Assembly (NCBI GenBank): GCA_021805805.1
Contig: JAJZEB010000009.1
Location: 1-53,745, forward strand
Origin: Pseudomonadota bacterium
GTDB taxonomy: Bacteria > Pseudomonadota > Gammaproteobacteria > Burkholderiales > Burkholderiaceae_C
Length of the DNA stretch: 53,745 bases
Reading direction: 5' to 3'
Both the position numbers and the translations under genes were made by a program. Positions 1-12,142 of this stretch are shown here, one piece after another; positions within the stretch are counted from its first letter, which is position 1, and every line of letters starts with the position of its first letter. The notes below the pieces were generated by a model that saw nothing but the letters and a program-made list of their open reading frames with translations, made no database searches and was not told where the DNA came from.

Positions 1-1
1 G

Positions 2-805
2 ACCCTGGAGCCGCGGCTTTACTACCTGTACACGCCGTACCGCGACCAGCAGAATCTGCCGAATTTCGACAGCGCCCCGCTCGGGCTGAATCTGGCCTCG
101 ATCTACACCGACAACCTGTTCTCGGGCAACGACCGCATCGCCGACGCCAGTGACCTGACCGCCGGCGCCACGACCAGGCTGCTCGACGCGCACACCGGCG
201 CCGAATACGCGCGCCTGACCGTGGCCCAACGCGTGCTGCTGCGCCGGCAGCGCGTCACGCTGACCGGAACGCCGGTACCGTCCGGGCTCAACGACACCTT
301 CGCGCTGGCCAGCGTGGCCTTCGATCCGCACTGGAACGCCACCGCCGGGATCGACTACAACCTGAGCGGCGCGCAGCTGGTGCAGGGCCAGTTCGGAGCG
401 TTCTGGCACCCGAGCTCGTTCCACACCCTGAGCGTGTCGTACCAGATCCAGAGCGCCACGGCGACACAGATCGCGCTCAAGTACGTCAACGCAGCGTGGC
501 AGTGGCGAATGTCGGGTCGCTGGTATTCGGTCGGTCAGGCCAACTACAGCATCCAGGACAAGCAGATCAACAGCAGCCTGTTCGGATTCGAATACGACGG
601 CGGCTGCTGGGTCGGCCGCTTCGTCCTCCAGCGCAACGCGCTGACCACCGCCACCGCGACCACGCGGGTGCTGTTCCAGCTCGAACTCACCGGCCTGTCC
701 AGGCTGGGAATCAACCCGCTGAGCGCGCTGGAGCAAAATATTCCCGGATATCAATTGTTGAACCAACCGTCGTCCCCACCGAGCCGTTATGCGAATTACG
801 AATAA
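2..805 (+). CDS. lptD: LPS-assembly outer-membrane protein LptD, C-terminal part (5' end outside window)
   Basis: The reading frame is open from base 2 to the TAA at 803-805, giving about 267 residues of the C-terminal beta-barrel. The conserved LptD stretch LEPRLYYLYTPYRDQ, followed by LPNFDSA and then NLFSGNDRIADASDLT, is near the start; alternating barrel strands with many Tyr, Gln and Ser follow. LptD with the lipoprotein LptE inserts lipopolysaccharide into the outer leaflet of the outer membrane. The signal peptide and the N-terminal jellyroll domain lie upstream, outside the window. The stop overlaps the next gene, surA, by 17 bases, so the two are co-transcribed; SurA is a main chaperone for LptD folding. 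Identity is firm. Confidence 0.93.
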   Translation, partial: TLEPRLYYLYTPYRDQQNLPNFDSAPLGLNLASIYTDNLFSGNDRIADASDLTAGATTRLLDAHTGAEYARLTVAQRVLLRRQRVTLTGTPVPSGLNDTFALASVAFDPHWNATAGIDYNLSGAQLVQGQFGAFWHPSSFHTLSVSYQIQSATATQIALKYVNAAWQWRMSGRWYSVGQANYSIQDKQINSSLFGFEYDGGCWVGRFVLQRNALTTATATTRVLFQLELTGLSRLGINPLSALEQNIPGYQLLNQPSSPPSRYANYE

Positions 806-2186
806 ACGCCTACCCGTCGCTGCGCTCGCGCTGATCCTGCTCGGGACAACAGCAGCTGCGCAAGGCCTGCAACTGTCGACTTCGACGGCTTCCCCGGCCG
901 GCCTGACCGCGACGCCTCCCGAGCCCGCGGCGCCTCCCGAGCCCGCGGCGCCTCCCGACCGCGACGGCATCGCGGCCGTGGTCGACAAGCAGGTCATCAC
1001 CGACTACGACCTCGCGCTGCGGGTGCGCGCGGCGGCCGCGCAGCTCTCCGCGAGGGGCGAAACGATGCCGGCAAAGGAATTGCGCGCCGAAGTCCTCAAC
1101 GACATGATCAACCAGCTCGCGCTTGCGCAGTTCGCGCACGACAGCGGAATCGAAGTCGGCGACGATACGCTGAACATGGCCTTGAAGCAGACTGCCGAGA
1201 ACTACAAGCTCGACGTCGCCGAACTGCGCCGTCAGGTCGAGTCCCAGGGAATGAGCTGGGACCAGTACAAGGACCAGCTGCGGCGTGAGATCCTGATCGC
1301 CCGGCTGCGTCAGCGCGACGTCGCGTCGCGGGTGAAGGTCAGCGACCAGGAGGTCGACGACTACCTGGCGCGGCAGGCGCGCCAGCAGCAGGCGCCGCAA
1401 GGCAAGCTGACGCTGGCGCAGATCTTCATCCCGCTGCCGTCGCATCCGAGCGCGGCGCAGGTCGCTTCCGCGCGCGCGCGCATCGACGCGGCGCTTGCGC
1501 TGTTGCGCCAGGGCCATGCGTTCGCCGAGGTCGCGCGGCTCGATTCCGAAGGCGCCGAAGCGCGCGATGGCGGACTGCTCGGATCCCGCGACGCGTCCCA
1601 GTGGCCCGACCTGTTCGTGTCCGCGGTCCGCGGGCTGCGTCCCGGTCAGGTCAGCGACGTGATCCGCAGCTCGGCCGGTTTCCATATCCTGCAGCTGGTC
1701 GCCGAGCCGCAGGCGGCAGCCCCCGCTGCCGAAACCGCGATGCAGGCACACGTGCGCGAGATCGTGCTGCGCATCGACGCCGGGCATCCGCGCGACAGCG
1801 TGCTGCACGAACTGCAGCAGGTGCGCGACGCCGTGATTCAGGGCAAGGTGACCTTCTCGGCGAAGGCGCGCGAGATTTCGCAGAACATCGGCAGCGCGGG
1901 CAAGGGCGGAGACATCGGCTGGGTGCTTCCGGGCGAACTCCCGCCTGCGCTCGACACCGCGCTGGACCACCTGAACCCGGGTCAGCTGTCGGAGCCGATC
2001 GCGCTGCCCGACAGCGCCGTGCTGCTGCAGCTGGTCGACCGCCGCGAACACGCTCTGGACGCTCGCCAGCGGCGTGCGGTGGCCCGCAACATTCTGCTGC
2101 AACGCAAGCTGCAGAAGGAATTCGCCGAATTCGTGCAGGAAGTGCGCGCGCGCACTTACGTGCGATTGGCGAGCCCGCAATCCTGA
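789..2186 (+). CDS. surA: Periplasmic chaperone and peptidyl-prolyl isomerase SurA
   Basis: A 465-residue protein. The ATG at 789 lies inside the end of lptD and opens a Sec signal peptide ([10 protein letters not shown], hydrophobic core, cleavage near TAAAQG). After a Pro-rich linker comes the SurA N-terminal chaperone region (residues about 55-190, with [15 protein letters not shown] and [14 protein letters not shown]), then two parvulin (PpiC) domains at about 200-310 and 320-430, and a C-terminal helix. The second parvulin contains the family pattern GGDIGWV. SurA escorts unfolded outer-membrane proteins through the periplasm to the BAM complex. The Pro-rich linker is encoded by an 18-bp tandem repeat at 915-956, so its length may vary between strains. 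In many proteobacteria pdxA follows surA; here rsmA follows directly. Confidence 0.95.
   Translation: MRITNKRLPVAALALILLGTTAAAQGLQLSTSTASPAGLTATPPEPAAPPEPAAPPDRDGIAAVVDKQVITDYDLALRVRAAAAQLSARGETMPAKELRAEVLNDMINQLALAQFAHDSGIEVGDDTLNMALKQTAENYKLDVAELRRQVESQGMSWDQYKDQLRREILIARLRQRDVASRVKVSDQEVDDYLARQARQQQAPQGKLTLAQIFIPLPSHPSAAQVASARARIDAALALLRQGHAFAEVARLDSEGAEARDGGLLGSRDASQWPDLFVSAVRGLRPGQVSDVIRSSAGFHILQLVAEPQAAAPAAETAMQAHVREIVLRIDAGHPRDSVLHELQQVRDAVIQGKVTFSAKAREISQNIGSAGKGGDIGWVLPGELPPALDTALDHLNPGQLSEPIALPDSAVLLQLVDRREHALDARQRRAVARNILLQRKLQKEFAEFVQEVRARTYVRLASPQS
915..956 (+). repeat. 18-bp tandem repeat coding a PPEPAA linker in SurA
   Basis: The motif CCTCCCGAGCCCGCGGCG recurs with an 18-base period (copies begin at 915, 933 and 951, the last partial). 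It codes PPEPAA repeats between the signal peptide and the chaperone domain. In-frame repeats of this kind can change copy number without a frameshift. Confidence 0.8.
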
Positions 2187-2205
2187 GCGTGCGCGCGATC
2201 GGAGC

Positions 2206-2991
2206 ATGAAAGACGCGCACAGGGCGCCGACACGAATCGGCGGCCACACGCTGCGCAAGCGCTTCGGGCAGCATTTCCTGCGCGATGCCGCTGTCATCGA
2301 CGCGCTGGTCGCTGCGATCGATCCTCGCCCGGGCGAGAACCTGGTCGAGATCGGCCCGGGGCTCGGCGCATTGAGCCTGCCGCTGCTGCAGCGCGCCCGG
2401 CGGCTGACGGTGGTCGAGCTCGATCGCGACCTCGCCGCGCGCTGGCGCGCGCGCGATGACGTCACGGTGGTCGAGGGTGACGCGTTGCGCGTGGACTTCG
2501 CGGCGTTGGGGCCCGAACTGCGCCTGGTCGGCAACCTGCCGTACAACGTGTCCACGCCGCTTCTGCTGCATTTGCTCGAATCCGCCGATGGAATCATCGA
2601 CCAGCATTTCATGCTGCAGAAGGAAGTCGTCGACCGCATGACCGCGCCCCCGGCCTGCGCCGCTTACGGGCGGCTCTCGGTGCTGCTGCAGTGGCGCTAT
2701 GCCATGGACGCGCTGTTCGACGTGCCGCCGCAGGCGTTTTCACCGCCGCCGCGCGTGGTGTCCGCCGTGGTGCGGATGCGTCCGCGCCCGCTGTCGCAGC
2801 TGCGCGCGGTCGACCCCGCGCTGCTCGGACAGGTGACCGCGGCGGCGTTTTCGCAGCGCCGCAAGCTGTTGCGCCATGCGCTGGGGCCTTGGCTGCAGGC
2901 GCGCGGCTACTGCGGCGATTTCGACCTGCAGCGCCGCGCCGAAGAGGTCAGCGTCGACGCGTACGTCGAATTGGCGTGCGCGCTGCGCTGA
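2206..2991 (+). CDS. rsmA: 16S rRNA dimethyladenosine transferase RsmA (KsgA)
   Basis: A 261-residue SAM-dependent methyltransferase that dimethylates two adjacent adenosines in the 3'-terminal hairpin of 16S rRNA during 30S maturation. Visible motifs: the N-terminal [11 protein letters not shown] signature, the SAM-binding loop [11 protein letters not shown], acidic motif ELDRDLA, catalytic [11 protein letters not shown] (NLPY), and the C-terminal rRNA-binding region with [14 protein letters not shown]. The ATG at 2206 is chosen because it directly precedes the conserved N-terminus; GGAG lies just upstream but with very short spacing. It is 19 bases after surA and probably in the same transcript. 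An open frame upstream of the ATG overlaps surA and shows no family similarity. Confidence 0.95.
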   Translation: MKDAHRAPTRIGGHTLRKRFGQHFLRDAAVIDALVAAIDPRPGENLVEIGPGLGALSLPLLQRARRLTVVELDRDLAARWRARDDVTVVEGDALRVDFAALGPELRLVGNLPYNVSTPLLLHLLESADGIIDQHFMLQKEVVDRMTAPPACAAYGRLSVLLQWRYAMDALFDVPPQAFSPPPRVVSAVVRMRPRPLSQLRAVDPALLGQVTAAAFSQRRKLLRHALGPWLQARGYCGDFDLQRRAEEVSVDAYVELACALR

Positions 2992-3125
2992 TGCTCGGCG
3001 CGCTCAGGCCGCTTCGGCCAACCAGGCGCCGTACCACGGCGCGCACCGCACGCGCTGATGGCCGCCGAAGCGCATCAATCCCGGTACTGCTTCGCCCCGC
3101 ATCGCCACCCGGGCTGGCGTGCGGG

Positions 3126-3572
3126 TCACAGAAAAGAATAGAAGACCCTGAACTCGACTCCGTGCTCGTACCAGAAATCGGCCGCGTCGCGGAACACGTC
3201 GAGCAGGGTTTCGCGCGCTTCCTTGTCGAAGCGCTGCGTCACCGGCAGCTGTTCGAGCACGATGACGAAACCCGGCTGCGGCCCGGCCGACGCGATCATG
3301 TCGGTCATGCAGTCGCGCAAGGCGTCGAAGTTCTTGCCGAAATGTTTCGGAAACAGGAAACTGCGCGCGATGTTCTCGAGCACTTCCTGCTTCGTCGTCG
3401 CCTCGGCGACGTTGGCGTAAAGGAAATGCTGCTGCGCGTCCTGCGCTGCGGCCAACAACGCCGGCACACGAAAAGCGCGAATCGATTGGACAATGTTCGG
3501 CCGCAGCGAGCTGAGGTTGACGCCGCCCTCTGCCTCGCTGATCGATGGCGTTGAAACTTGCGTAGTGATCAT
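3126..3572 (-). CDS. Barstar-like protein (predicted ribonuclease inhibitor fold)
   Basis: A 148-residue protein, convergent with rsmA. The C-terminal two thirds match the barstar family: FLFPKHFGKNFDALRDCMTDM corresponds to the barstar helix region, followed by an acidic strand-turn and FWYEHGVEFRVFYSFL at the end. Barstar in Bacillus inhibits the secreted RNase barnase by filling its active site with an acidic helix. Chromosomal barstar-like genes in Betaproteobacteria usually stand alone, and no barnase-type RNase is visible beside this one. The ATG at 3572 starts a protein of normal length; the frame stays open further upstream, but that part is Arg-rich and unlike the family. No clear ribosome-binding site is seen. 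Target unknown. Confidence 0.8.
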   Translation of the reverse strand: MITTQVSTPSISEAEGGVNLSSLRPNIVQSIRAFRVPALLAAAQDAQQHFLYANVAEATTKQEVLENIARSFLFPKHFGKNFDALRDCMTDMIASAGPQPGFVIVLEQLPVTQRFDKEARETLLDVFRDAADFWYEHGVEFRVFYSFL

Positions 3573-3812
3573 CGGTGTAATAGCAAGGATCGGGGAGCCG
3601 CTTCGGCCCCCCGCAAACAATTCGTCGTGCTCCCCGGATACGACCACCTGCTGGCGGCAAGGTGCGATCGTGGCCCGCTCCTTGCAGGCCGCATGGCTTC
3701 GCCGCTGCGGGCAGCGGCGCGCGTCGCGCTCCGTCCGCTCGGCAACCATGGCTTGTGCTGTTGTTGTTCGATGCGCACGGCGAACCGGTACACGGATACG
3801 GATACGGATCTC

Positions 3813-3872
3813 TCGAGGAAACGCCGGGCCTTCCCCAGTTCCCACGGCGCACCCGCGCCGTCGCGGGTGCGC
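3813..3872. repeat. Dispersed intergenic repeat copy with 11-bp hairpin
   Basis: The 30-base stretch at 3813-3842 (core AAACGCCGGGCC) matches 39556-39585 at about 24 of 30 positions. Just after it is a perfect hairpin: stem 3847-3857 pairs with 3862-3872 around a 4-base loop. This looks like a REP-type intergenic element. The function is not evident; it could stabilise mRNA ends or act as an IS target. Confidence 0.55.
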
Positions 3873-4006
3873 GACAGTCGCTTGAGGAGATCAACGGGAC
3901 TCAGCGCCTGGACGCACCGCGCGCATTGCGGCGCGCCAAATCCGTAGGGTATTGGAAAACGGGCTCGAAAGCAAGTTTTCCGCCTATTTTTTGAGCAATA
4001 GGAATC

Positions 4007-4030
4007 CGTGAAGTGAGCAAGCACTTCACG
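4007..4030. terminator. 9-bp hairpin downstream of the malic enzyme gene
   Basis: CGTGAAGTG pairs with CACTTCACG around a 6-base loop, in an A+T-rich stretch about 80 bases after the leftward malic enzyme stop. A run of A on the plus strand (T on the minus) is not directly adjacent, so it is at best a non-canonical terminator. Confidence 0.3.
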
Positions 4031-4111
4031 AACATGGCGCGATTTGAATGGATATAAAACCGCGTTCTGACAATTAGGCCGAATCGCAATCCAACAGCTT
4101 CTGCCCCCCGG

Positions 4112-6403
4112 TCAGCGCGCGGCGTTCGCGTCCATCACCGTCAATGCCGTCATGTTGACGATGCGGCGCACCGTGCTCGACGGAGTCAGGATCGTCACCG
4201 GCCTGGCCGCGCCGAGCAGGACCGGCCCGATCGCGACGTTGTTGCTGGCAGCCGTTTTCAGCAGGTTGTACGCAATGTTGGCAGCGTCCAGGTTCGGGAA
4301 CACGAGCAGGTTGGCCTCGCCGACCAGGGTGTGCTGCGGCATCAGGCTCGCGCGCAGCGACGGGTCCAGCGCGCAGTCCCCGTGCATTTCGCCTTCGACC
4401 TCGAGCTCGGGCGCGCGCGCGTGCAGCAGATCGAGCGCCTCGCGCATCTTCAACGCGCTGGGCGCGTTGCTGGAGCCGAAGTTCGAGTGCGACAGCAGCG
4501 CGACTTTCGGGATCAGGCCGAGACGACGCATCTCCTCGGCCGCCATCAAGGTGATCTCGGCGACTTCCTCGGCAGTCGGATCGAGGTTGACGTGGGTGTC
4601 GACCAGCATGAGCTGGCGCCCGGGAAGCAGCAGCCCGTTCATCGCCGCGTAGACCTTCGCGCCGGCCCGGCGACCGATGACCAGATCGATGTAGTGCAGG
4701 TGCAGGTGGGTATTGCCCCAGGTGCCGCAGATCAGTCCGTCGGCTTCGCCCTTGTGCACCATCATGCTGGAGATCAGCGTCAGGCGCCGCCGCATCTCGA
4801 TTTTCGCGAATTCGGGCGTGATTCCCTTGCGTCCGGCCAACTGCTGGTACGTCTGCCAGTAGTCGCGGTACCGTTCGTCGTAGTCGGTGTTGACGACTTC
4901 GTAGTCGTGGCCCTCGCGCAGCCGCAGTCCGAAACGCTCGATGCGCTGCGCGATCACCGCCGGCCGCCCGACCAGGATCGGCCGCGCCAGCTGCTCGTCG
5001 ACCACCACGCGCACCGCGCGCAGCACCCGCTCGTCCTCGCCCTCGGCGTAGACGATGCGCTTCTTCGCTGCGTGGCGCGCGATCGAGAACACCGGGCGCA
5101 TCATCGCTCCGGACTGGTAGACGAACTGCTGCAGCTGCTCGCGGTACGCTTCCAGATCGGCGATCGGCCGCGTCGCCACGCCGTCGGCGGCGGCCGCGCG
5201 CGCCACCGCCGGAGCGATATGCAGGATCAGCCTCGGGTCGAACGGCTTCGGAATCAGGTACTCGGGGCCGAACGCGGGCACCTGCCCGCCGTAGGCCGCG
5301 GCGACGACGTCGCTCTGCTCGATCTGCGCCAGCTCGGCGATCGCGCGCACCGTGGCGATTTCCATCCCGGTGGTGATCGTCGTGGCGCCGCAGTCGAGCG
5401 CGCCGCGGAAGATGTACGGAAAGCAAAGGACGTTGTTGACCTGGTTCGGGTAGTCCGAGCGACCGGTGGCGATCACCGCGTCGCCGCGCACGGCCATGAC
5501 CTCTTCGGGCAGGATCTCGGGAGTCGGGTTGGCCAGCGCCAGGATCAGCGGGCGCGGCGCCATGCGCGCCACCATGTCGGCCTTGAGCACGCCGCCGGCG
5601 GACAAGCCGAGGAAGATGTCGGCGTCGCCGATGACGTCGGACAGCGTGCGCGCATCGGTGGCCTGCGCGTAGCGCGCCTTGTCGGGATCCATCAGCTCGG
5701 TGCGCCCGGCATGGACCACGCCGGCCAGATCGGCGACCCAGATGTGCGCGCGCGGCAATCCGAGTTCCTCGAGCAGGCGCAGGCAGGCCAGCGCCGCGGC
5801 GCCGGCGCCCGAACACACCAGCTTGACGTCGGCGATGTCCTTGCCGAGGACCTTCAGGCCGTTGAGCACGGCGGCGCCGACGATGATCGCGGTGCCGTGC
5901 TGGTCGTCGTGGAACACGGGAATGCGCATGCGTCCGCGCAGCTCGCGTTCGACGCGGAAGCATTCCGGCGCCTTGATGTCTTCCAGGTTGATTCCGCCGA
6001 AGGTCGGCTCCAGCGCAGCGACGATCTCGATCAGCCGCGCCGGGTCCTTTTCATTGACCTCGATGTCGAACACGTCGATGTTGGCGAATTTCTTGAACAG
6101 CACCGCCTTGCCTTCCATCACCGGCTTGGCCGCCAGCGGGCCGATGTCGCCCAGGCCGAGCACGGCGGTGCCGTTGGTGACCACGCCCACCAGGTTGCTG
6201 CGCGCGGTGAAGCGCGCGGCATTGGTCGGGTCGGCGACGATGTCCTCGCACGCCGCAGCGACCCCCGGCGAGTAGGCCAGCGCCAGGTCGCGCTGGTTGC
6301 TCAGCTGCTTGGTCGGCGCCACGCTGATCTTGCCGGGCTGCGGAAATTCGTGGTACTCAAGAGCGGCGCGGCGCAGCGCGGCCTTGGCGTCGGAAGTCGA
6401 CAT
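4112..6403 (-). CDS. maeB: NADP-dependent malic enzyme, MaeB type with phosphotransacetylase-like C-terminal domain
   Basis: A 763-residue protein, the normal size of the two-domain MaeB family. It decarboxylates malate oxidatively to pyruvate, giving NADPH. The N-terminal malic domain (about 1-160) has [13 protein letters not shown] and the metal-ligand region [10 protein letters not shown]; the NAD(P)-binding domain (about 165-410) has [14 protein letters not shown] and [10 protein letters not shown]. The C-terminal half (about 430-763) resembles phosphate acetyltransferase ([41 protein letters not shown]); in MaeB proteins this part is regulatory, typically sensing acetyl-CoA, and not a working transferase. 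The ATG at 6403 has a good AGGAG 9 bases upstream; the longer open frame extending beyond it runs antisense to thiL and is not coding. Confidence 0.95.
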   Translation of the reverse strand: MSTSDAKAALRRAALEYHEFPQPGKISVAPTKQLSNQRDLALAYSPGVAAACEDIVADPTNAARFTARSNLVGVVTNGTAVLGLGDIGPLAAKPVMEGKAVLFKKFANIDVFDIEVNEKDPARLIEIVAALEPTFGGINLEDIKAPECFRVERELRGRMRIPVFHDDQHGTAIIVGAAVLNGLKVLGKDIADVKLVCSGAGAAALACLRLLEELGLPRAHIWVADLAGVVHAGRTELMDPDKARYAQATDARTLSDVIGDADIFLGLSAGGVLKADMVARMAPRPLILALANPTPEILPEEVMAVRGDAVIATGRSDYPNQVNNVLCFPYIFRGALDCGATTITTGMEIATVRAIAELAQIEQSDVVAAAYGGQVPAFGPEYLIPKPFDPRLILHIAPAVARAAAADGVATRPIADLEAYREQLQQFVYQSGAMMRPVFSIARHAAKKRIVYAEGEDERVLRAVRVVVDEQLARPILVGRPAVIAQRIERFGLRLREGHDYEVVNTDYDERYRDYWQTYQQLAGRKGITPEFAKIEMRRRLTLISSMMVHKGEADGLICGTWGNTHLHLHYIDLVIGRRAGAKVYAAMNGLLLPGRQLMLVDTHVNLDPTAEEVAEITLMAAEEMRRLGLIPKVALLSHSNFGSSNAPSALKMREALDLLHARAPELEVEGEMHGDCALDPSLRASLMPQHTLVGEANLLVFPNLDAANIAYNLLKTAASNNVAIGPVLLGAARPVTILTPSSTVRRIVNMTALTVMDANAAR

Positions 6404-6520
6404 GGTGGTCTCCTGGGAACCTGGGTTTGTTCTGATGATTCGCAGCCGTGTCGTAAGGGACGCGGAAGGATCGATTCTAGTTAGTGTCCGAAGCCGACGC
6501 CTTTTCAGCGCGCACCGCGC

Positions 6521-6532
6521 GACAATAGCCCC
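6521..6532 (+). promoter_or_regulatory. Putative -10 hexamer for a leaderless-type thiL start
   Basis: GACAAT at 6521-6526 ends 6 bases before the thiL ATG and no Shine-Dalgarno is present. The same layout recurs before purB, smg and the 17706 gene. No convincing -35 box is seen. Confidence 0.35.
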
Positions 6533-7510
6533 ATGAGCAAACACCCCGGCGAATTCGAACTGATCGCGCGCTTCTTCACCCGTGCGCCGAGCCGGGCCGT
6601 GCTCGGAGTCGGCGACGATGCCGCGCTGCTCGCACCGACTCCGGGAATGCAATGTGCGGTGACCGCCGACATGCTGGTCGAAGGCCGGCACTTCTTCGCC
6701 GGAACCGATCCGGAGGCTCTGGGCCACAAGGCGCTCGCGGTGAACCTGTCCGACCTGGCCGCGATGGGCGCCAGGCCCACGGCACTGCTGCTTGCGCTGG
6801 CGTTGCCCGAATCCGACTCCGACTGGCTCGCAGCGTTCAGCCGCGGCCTGTTCGCGCTGGCCGAAGCGCGCGACGTCGAGCTGGTCGGCGGCGACACCAC
6901 GCGCGGACCGCGCACCATCAGCATCACCGCAATCGGCGAGGTTCCGCCGGGGCAGGCGCTGCGCCGCGACGCGGCGCGCGCGGGCGACGCAGTGTGGGTC
7001 TCGGGCAGCCCGGGCGACGCGCGATTGGCGTTGGGGCACTTGCGCGGCGAGTGGCGGTTGCCTGAATTCGACTCCGCACTGCGCGCGCGGCTGGAGCGGC
7101 CGACCCCGCGCGTGGCCCTGGGGCTGGCGCTGCGCGGCGTCGCGAACGCCGCGATCGACGTCTCCGACGGCCTGCTCGGAGATCTCGGCCACGTGCTGCG
7201 TGCCAGCGGCGTCGGCGCCGAGCTGCAGGTCGACGCGATCCCGACCTCGGCCGCGCTGGCCGCGCAGCCCACGCTGCGGCGCCGCACCTGCCAGCTCGCC
7301 GGCGGCGACGACTACGAACTGCTGTTCACTGCACCGCAATCGGCGCACGGTGCGGTGCTGCGCGCCGCGGCCGCCGCGGCGACACCGGTGGCGCGAATCG
7401 GCAGCATCACCGCAGCAGCCGGGCTGCGCCTGCTCGACGCGACCGGCAACGCGTGGCCCGACGCCGACGTGGACGCCTTGGGCGGCTTCGACCATTTCCG
7501 CTCGCGATGA
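6533..7510 (+). CDS. thiL: Thiamine-monophosphate kinase
   Basis: A 325-residue ATP-dependent kinase that makes thiamine diphosphate from thiamine monophosphate, the last step of cofactor synthesis. Family features: FELIARFFTR at the N-terminus, GVGDDAALLAP (Mg/ATP site), VTADMLVEGRHF, KALAVNLSDLAAMGARP, VGGDTTRGP and the C-terminal substrate motif LAGGDDYELLFT. Length is typical. The TGA stop overlaps the ATG of pgpA by 4 bases (ATGA), indicating translational coupling. The gene is divergent from maeB across 129 bases that hold both promoters. Confidence 0.95.
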   Translation: MSKHPGEFELIARFFTRAPSRAVLGVGDDAALLAPTPGMQCAVTADMLVEGRHFFAGTDPEALGHKALAVNLSDLAAMGARPTALLLALALPESDSDWLAAFSRGLFALAEARDVELVGGDTTRGPRTISITAIGEVPPGQALRRDAARAGDAVWVSGSPGDARLALGHLRGEWRLPEFDSALRARLERPTPRVALGLALRGVANAAIDVSDGLLGDLGHVLRASGVGAELQVDAIPTSAALAAQPTLRRRTCQLAGGDDYELLFTAPQSAHGAVLRAAAAAATPVARIGSITAAAGLRLLDATGNAWPDADVDALGGFDHFRSR

Positions 7511-8026
7511 CCGCGCCGCCGCGCGCCGGCTGGCGCCTCATCCTGCGCGACCCGCTGCACCTGATCGCGGTGGGTTTCGGTACCGGGCTGGCGCCGCGCG
7601 CGCCCGGCACCGCCGGGTCGCTGCTGGGCTGGGCCAGCTATCTGCTGCTGCTGCGCTGGCTGCCGCCGCAGGCCTGGGGCCTGCTGCTGTTCGTCGCGTT
7701 CAGCGCCGGCGTCTGGCTGTGCGGACGCACCGCACGCGAGCTGGGCAGCGACGATCCGTCGGCCGTGGTGTGGGACGAGATCGTCGCCGTCTGGCTGGTG
7801 CTGTGGCTGCTGCAGCCGGCCCCCGGAGTTCCCGCCGTGTGGTGGCTTCAGGCGCTGGGCTTCGTGCTGTTTCGCGTATTCGACGCCGTCAAGCGCGGGC
7901 CGGTCGGCTGGGCCGACCGCAATGTCAAGGGCGGGCTCGGAATCATGTTCGACGATCTGGTCGCCGCGGTACTGACGCTGGCGGTGCTGTTCGGCGCGCT
8001 GCTCGCGATGGCCTGGATCCAGCGCC

Positions 8027-8037
<11 letters not shown>
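7507..8037 (+). CDS. pgpA: Phosphatidylglycerophosphatase A
   Basis: A 176-residue integral membrane enzyme that dephosphorylates phosphatidylglycerophosphate to phosphatidylglycerol in the inner membrane. Motifs: GFGTGLAPRAPGTAGSLLGW near the N-terminus, the acidic cluster DDPSAVVWDEIVAVW (metal/catalytic Asp and Glu) and DAVKRGPVGWADRN plus GGLGIMFDDLVAA near the C-terminus; four hydrophobic segments. The ATG overlaps the thiL stop by 4 bases, and its own end overlaps pncC by 11 bases, so the three genes form one unit. The thiL-pgpA-pncC order is common in Betaproteobacteria. Confidence 0.95.
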
Positions 8038-10680
<2,643 letters not shown>

Positions 10681-10713
10681 CGCCTCCCCGAACCGACCGC
10701 GAGGACCGCCCCG

Positions 10714-11079
10714 ATGCTCAAACTGCTGATCAAGTGGCTGTTGTCGGCCACCGCGCTGATGGCGCTGGCCTACGTGTACAGCGGCGTGGAGCTGTCCGGT
10801 TTCGCTGCCGCGCTCTGGGCCTCGCTGATCATCGGCGCGCTCAACGCGCTGGTGCGGCCGCTGCTCGTCGTGCTGACGCTGCCGATCACGGTGCTGACGC
10901 TGGGGTTGTTCCTGTTCATCGTCAACGCCGCGGTATTCGACCTGGCGTCTGCGCTCAGCGTCGGGTTCCATGTGCGCAGCTTCGGCGCGGCGCTGATCGG
11001 TTCGCTGCTGTACAGCGGCGCGGGAATGCTGATCGACAGCGCGCTCGAGGGGCTTTCGCTCGGCCAGCGGCGTCGCTGA
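10714..11079 (+). CDS. Small four-helix membrane protein, phage-holin IV superfamily
   Basis: A 121-residue hydrophobic protein with four predicted membrane segments (about residues 4-22, 30-48, 52-75 and 88-108). The pattern GALNALVRPLLVVLTLPITVLTLGLFLFIVNA is typical of the family called 4-TMS phage holin superfamily IV, which is widespread in ordinary chromosomes and not tied to prophages. No enzymatic motif is visible and the function is unknown. GAGGA lies 9 bases before the ATG. It follows purB closely and may be co-transcribed. No phage genes are nearby, so the family name should not be taken as a sign of a prophage. Confidence 0.8.
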   Translation: MLKLLIKWLLSATALMALAYVYSGVELSGFAAALWASLIIGALNALVRPLLVVLTLPITVLTLGLFLFIVNAAVFDLASALSVGFHVRSFGAALIGSLLYSGAGMLIDSALEGLSLGQRRR

Positions 11080-11117
11080 CGGCGCGCAGCGTTCAGCGCG
11101 CTGCGGTCGACGCGCGC

Positions 11118-11975
11118 TCAGCGCGCATGCGCGGCCGCGATCCGCATCAGCGCGGCAACACGTTCGTCGGTCGACGGATGGGTCGAGAAAAGCCGCGCGA
11201 TCGCGTTGCCGTGCAGCGGGTTGACGATCATCATCTGCGCGGTCGCCGGGTGCTCCTCGGCGATCGCGAACGGCGCGCCGTGCTGCGCCAGCGCCTCGAT
11301 GCGCCGCAAGGCGGCGGCGAGCGCCACCGGATCGCCGGTCAACTCGGCGGCGCCGCGATCGGCCTCGAATTCGCGGGCGCGCGAAATCGCCATCTGGATC
11401 AGCCCGGCCGCCAGCGGGGCGAGGACCGCCAGCGCGATCGCGGCGATCGGGTTGGCCCCGCGTCCCTCGCTGTCGCGGCTTCCGAACAGCAGCGCGAAGT
11501 TCGCCAGCGCCGCGATCGCGCCGGCCATCGTCGCACCGACGGTCGAGATCAGGATGTCGCGATGCCGCACGTGGCTGAGTTCGTGCGCCATCACCGCGCG
11601 CAGGCCGCGCGCGTCGAGCGCACCCAGCAGACCGCTGGTCGCTGCGACCGCCGCGTGGCGCGGACCCCGCCCGGTGGCGAATGCGTTCGGTGCCGCCTCG
11701 TCAATCAGGTAGACCCGCGGCATCGGCATCCCGGCGCGCTGCACCAGTTCGTGCACGATGCCGTAGAACTCCGGCGCGCTGCGCGCGTCGACTTCGCGCG
11801 CGTCGTACATGCGCAGCACCAGCGCATCGGAAAACCAGTAGCTGAACACGTTGCCCGCAGCGGCGAACGCCAACGCCAGCAACATCCCCTGGCGGCCGCC
11901 GAGCAGTCCGCCGAGCGCGACGAACAGCGCGGTGATCGCCGCCATCAGCACCGCTGTCTTCAATAGATTGCGCAT
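11118..11975 (-). CDS. htpX: Membrane zinc metalloprotease HtpX (M48 family)
   Basis: A 285-residue inner-membrane protease that removes damaged or misfolded membrane proteins. Two N-terminal membrane segments ([19 protein letters not shown] and the next), zinc motif [12 protein letters not shown] (HExxH) with third ligand in [10 protein letters not shown], two more hydrophobic stretches between them, and [14 protein letters not shown] at the end. I place the start at ATG 11975 because AGGAG lies 6 bases upstream; a TTG two codons earlier overlaps that site. The gene lies downstream of fmt on the same strand, separated by 167 bases with its own likely promoter. Confidence 0.94.
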   Translation of the reverse strand: MRNLLKTAVLMAAITALFVALGGLLGGRQGMLLALAFAAAGNVFSYWFSDALVLRMYDAREVDARSAPEFYGIVHELVQRAGMPMPRVYLIDEAAPNAFATGRGPRHAAVAATSGLLGALDARGLRAVMAHELSHVRHRDILISTVGATMAGAIAALANFALLFGSRDSEGRGANPIAAIALAVLAPLAAGLIQMAISRAREFEADRGAAELTGDPVALAAALRRIEALAQHGAPFAIAEEHPATAQMMIVNPLHGNAIARLFSTHPSTDERVAALMRIAAAHAR

Positions 11976-12142
11976 CGCCAACTCCTGTGCACTGCTGCCG
12001 GTTCGACCTCGGGCGAGGCTGGAACGTTCATCGATTACATTCTGATACCTAAAGGCAACATTGTGGCATGCGCACGGATTTCAAGCCGCGAGCGCAGCGG
12101 CAATCCGATCGCAACCCGTACCGCAACCGCCGGCAACCGCCG

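Larger units (their letters stand above)
3573..4111. other. 539-bp intergenic region with repeats and hairpins, no convincing gene
   Basis: Both strands carry only short open frames without recognisable proteins. Contents: a cggata unit repeated nearly three times (3793-3809); a copy of a dispersed repeat motif (3813-3842); a strong 11-bp hairpin with a 4-base loop (3847-3872); an inverted repeat cctatt/aatagg (3983-3988 and 3997-4002); and a 9-bp inverted repeat around a 6-base loop (4007-4030). The last 160 bases are clearly richer in A+T than the surrounding genes. The segment separates the barstar-like gene (leftward) from the 3' end of the leftward malic enzyme gene, so it probably holds the barstar promoter and a terminator for the malic enzyme gene. 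Confidence 0.6.

Noticed and set aside
810-2639. Long open frame on the minus strand opposite surA and rsmA
   Set aside because: It is a shadow frame caused by high GC at third positions; its product is low-complexity and Arg-rich, and surA and rsmA are clearly coded on the other strand.
3004-3125. Short coding remnant on the minus strand ending APWYGAWLAEAA
   Set aside because: The end looks protein-like, but there is no recognisable family, start or ribosome-binding site, and the rest of the frame overlaps the barstar-like gene.
3126-3572. Toxin-antitoxin (barnase-barstar) pair
   Set aside because: No RNase-like gene is found on either side; only the inhibitor-like protein is present.
6404-7495. 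Extension of the malic enzyme frame about 360 codons upstream
   Set aside because: It runs antisense to thiL, and the ATG at 6403 has a good ribosome-binding site and matches the family N-terminus.
10714-11079. Prophage remnant suggested by a phage-holin family name
   Set aside because: The family is widespread in chromosomes, and no phage structural, lysis or integrase gene is nearby.
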